A stretch of DNA of 64,000 nt from the NCBI GenBank assembly GCA_964478165.1, contig CAYZGU010000032.1, positions 131,582 through 195,581 of the forward strand, read 5' to 3'. Below are positions 63,446-64,000 of this stretch, piece after piece. The DNA comes from CAYZGU01 sp964478165. Its GTDB lineage: Bacteria > Poribacteria > WGA-4E > JAJDTR01. How positions within the stretch are numbered: position 1 is the first letter of the stretch; every line of letters begins with the position of its first letter. Under the pieces are notes generated by a model. That model was not told the DNA's origin. It searched no databases and worked only from the letters and a program-made list of their open reading frames with translations. The position numbers and the translations under genes are program-made.

Positions 63446-63520
63446 GCTGGCGTGGCTCAATGGTAGAGCAGGTGATTTGTAATCACCAGGTTGGAGGTTC
63501 GATTCCTCTCGCCAGCTCCA
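63446..63520 (+). tRNA. tRNA-Thr (anticodon TGT)
   Basis: Acceptor GCTGGCG/CGCCAGC, anticodon stem GGTGA/TCACC with loop TTTGTAA, T-arm GGAGG TTCGATT CCTCT, discriminator T and an encoded CCA. Confidence 0.94.
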
Positions 63521-63536
63521 CAGATGTGACAAACGC

Positions 63537-63622
63537 GGGGAGGTACTCAAGCGGTCAACGAGGGCAGACTGTAAATCTGTTGGCTGATGTCTACGGAGGT
63601 TCGAATCCTTCCCTCCCCACCA
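63537..63622 (+). tRNA. tRNA-Tyr (anticodon GTA)
   Basis: A long-variable-arm (class II) tRNA of 86 bases: acceptor GGGGAGG/CCTCCCC, anticodon loop CTGTAAA, extra arm TTGGCTGATGTCTAC, T-arm GGAGG TTCGAAT CCTTC, discriminator A, encoded CCA. Confidence 0.94.
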
Positions 63623-63649
63623 CTTTTTTGGGTTGGTGTTAGACAGGAT

Positions 63650-63722
63650 GCGGGAGTAGCTCAGTTGGTAGAGCATTGGCCTTCCAAGCCGATTGTCGCG
63701 GGTTCAAGTCCCGTCTCCCGCT
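63650..63722 (+). tRNA. tRNA-Gly (anticodon TCC)
   Basis: Acceptor GCGGGAG/CTCCCGC, anticodon stem TTGGC/GCCGA (one T-G pair) with loop CTTCCAA, T-arm GCGGG TTCAAGT CCCGT, discriminator T, no encoded CCA. Confidence 0.94.
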
Positions 63723-63796
63723 TAATGGGTGGTTCCAGATAGGGCGGCGAATCTGAGACGGGTTGTTTGGCGGGTTCTGAGGTCGTGCTCTAATTT

Positions 63797-63869
<73 letters not shown>

Positions 63870-63921
63870 TTGCCTGCCGGTTTTACCTCAGTCTAGAACA
63901 GCAGTTTATGACCTAATTATA

Positions 63922-64000
63922 ATGCCTAGAGACATTGCGACATTAGCATGTGATGAGTGCAAGCGACGGAATTATATTACGACTCGAAATCGTAGAACTC
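63922..64000 (+). CDS. rpmG: 50S ribosomal protein L33 (N-terminal part, runs off the window)
   Basis: 26 codons are visible: MPRDIATLACDECKRRNYIT then TRNRRT, the standard L33 start with the first zinc-knuckle CxxC pair (Cys10, Cys13), so this is probably the zinc-binding form. In many bacteria this tRNA-Thr/Tyr/Gly/Thr cluster leads into tuf and then rpmG, secE and nusG; here rpmG follows the last tRNA after 52 bases and tuf is absent. No Shine-Dalgarno is visible before the ATG. Confidence 0.93.
   Translation, partial: MPRDIATLACDECKRRNYITTRNRRT

Noticed and set aside
63254..63676. 140-codon minus-strand ORF across tRNA-Thr, tRNA-Tyr and tRNA-Gly
   Set aside because: The peptide pattern is produced by antisense tRNA sequence and it overlaps three solid tRNAs.

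Overview
The window reads as a chromosomal segment of an uncultured, Gram-negative-type (diderm) bacterium. Outer-membrane machinery is plentiful: a PorV/UPF0164-type barrel, an Omp85 protein next to a giant TamB, several lipoproteins and an SLBB export protein. The mix of PorV-type barrels, DUF4432, RraA, HpcH/HpaI and LarA-like sugar-acid enzymes and fibronectin-III lipoproteins reminds me of Poribacteria/Latescibacteria-like lineages. That placement is an impression from gene content only; no 16S gene is present. I see no phage, insertion sequence or CRISPR array.

Layout. 1-1850: end of a polysaccharide-export gene, a PorV-like barrel and a glutaredoxin-like protein. 3091-11994 (minus): one long operon behind an extended -10 promoter, with a DUF4432 epimerase-like protein, a double-domain M16 protease, a DUF3352-like lipoprotein, three uncharacterised envelope proteins and dtd. 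13153-17121 (plus): isolated genes (VOC, SDR, endonuclease/exonuclease/phosphatase fold, DUF3050) separated by large gaps. 17703-27364: gpmI, tRNA-Gly, a TPR membrane protein, mutS2, dnaG and rpoD. 27519-29881: two tRNAs, pspA, rraA and a small basic protein. 31258-41672: metallo-hydrolase, lipoprotein cyclophilin, kamA, pyrG, a LarA-like protein, then acuI-like, holA and an HpcH/HpaI aldolase on the minus strand. 43140-45359: small envelope proteins. 45854-63292: one tightly packed plus-strand run, a (p)ppGpp-hydrolase-like HD protein, selD, pyrE, ymdB, xseA, xseB, dxs, tlyA, tamB and an Omp85 gene. 63446-64000: tRNA-Thr, tRNA-Tyr, tRNA-Gly, tRNA-Thr and the start of rpmG.

The clearest special observation is selD. 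Its reading frame starts about 70 bases before the open frame an ORF caller would report, because the catalytic position (Cys17 in E. coli) is an in-frame UGA inside a CAG-U-ASK motif, followed by a SECIS-like hairpin. The protein is therefore very probably a selenoprotein, and the organism should encode selenocysteine machinery elsewhere.

The second theme is low coding density. More than ten gaps of 0.3-1.5 kb hold no convincing gene. Several keep near-perfect promoters, good ribosome sites, strong hairpins and short protein-like stretches broken by stops or frame changes, which suggests gene decay or unrecognised small genes/RNAs. The best of these is the unit at 30135-30545: a perfect -35/-10 promoter, an SD-led 74-codon ORF and a very strong hairpin right after its stop codon. 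Stable RNA genes are driven by near-ideal sigma-70 promoters, which makes such promoters in gene-less gaps noteworthy.
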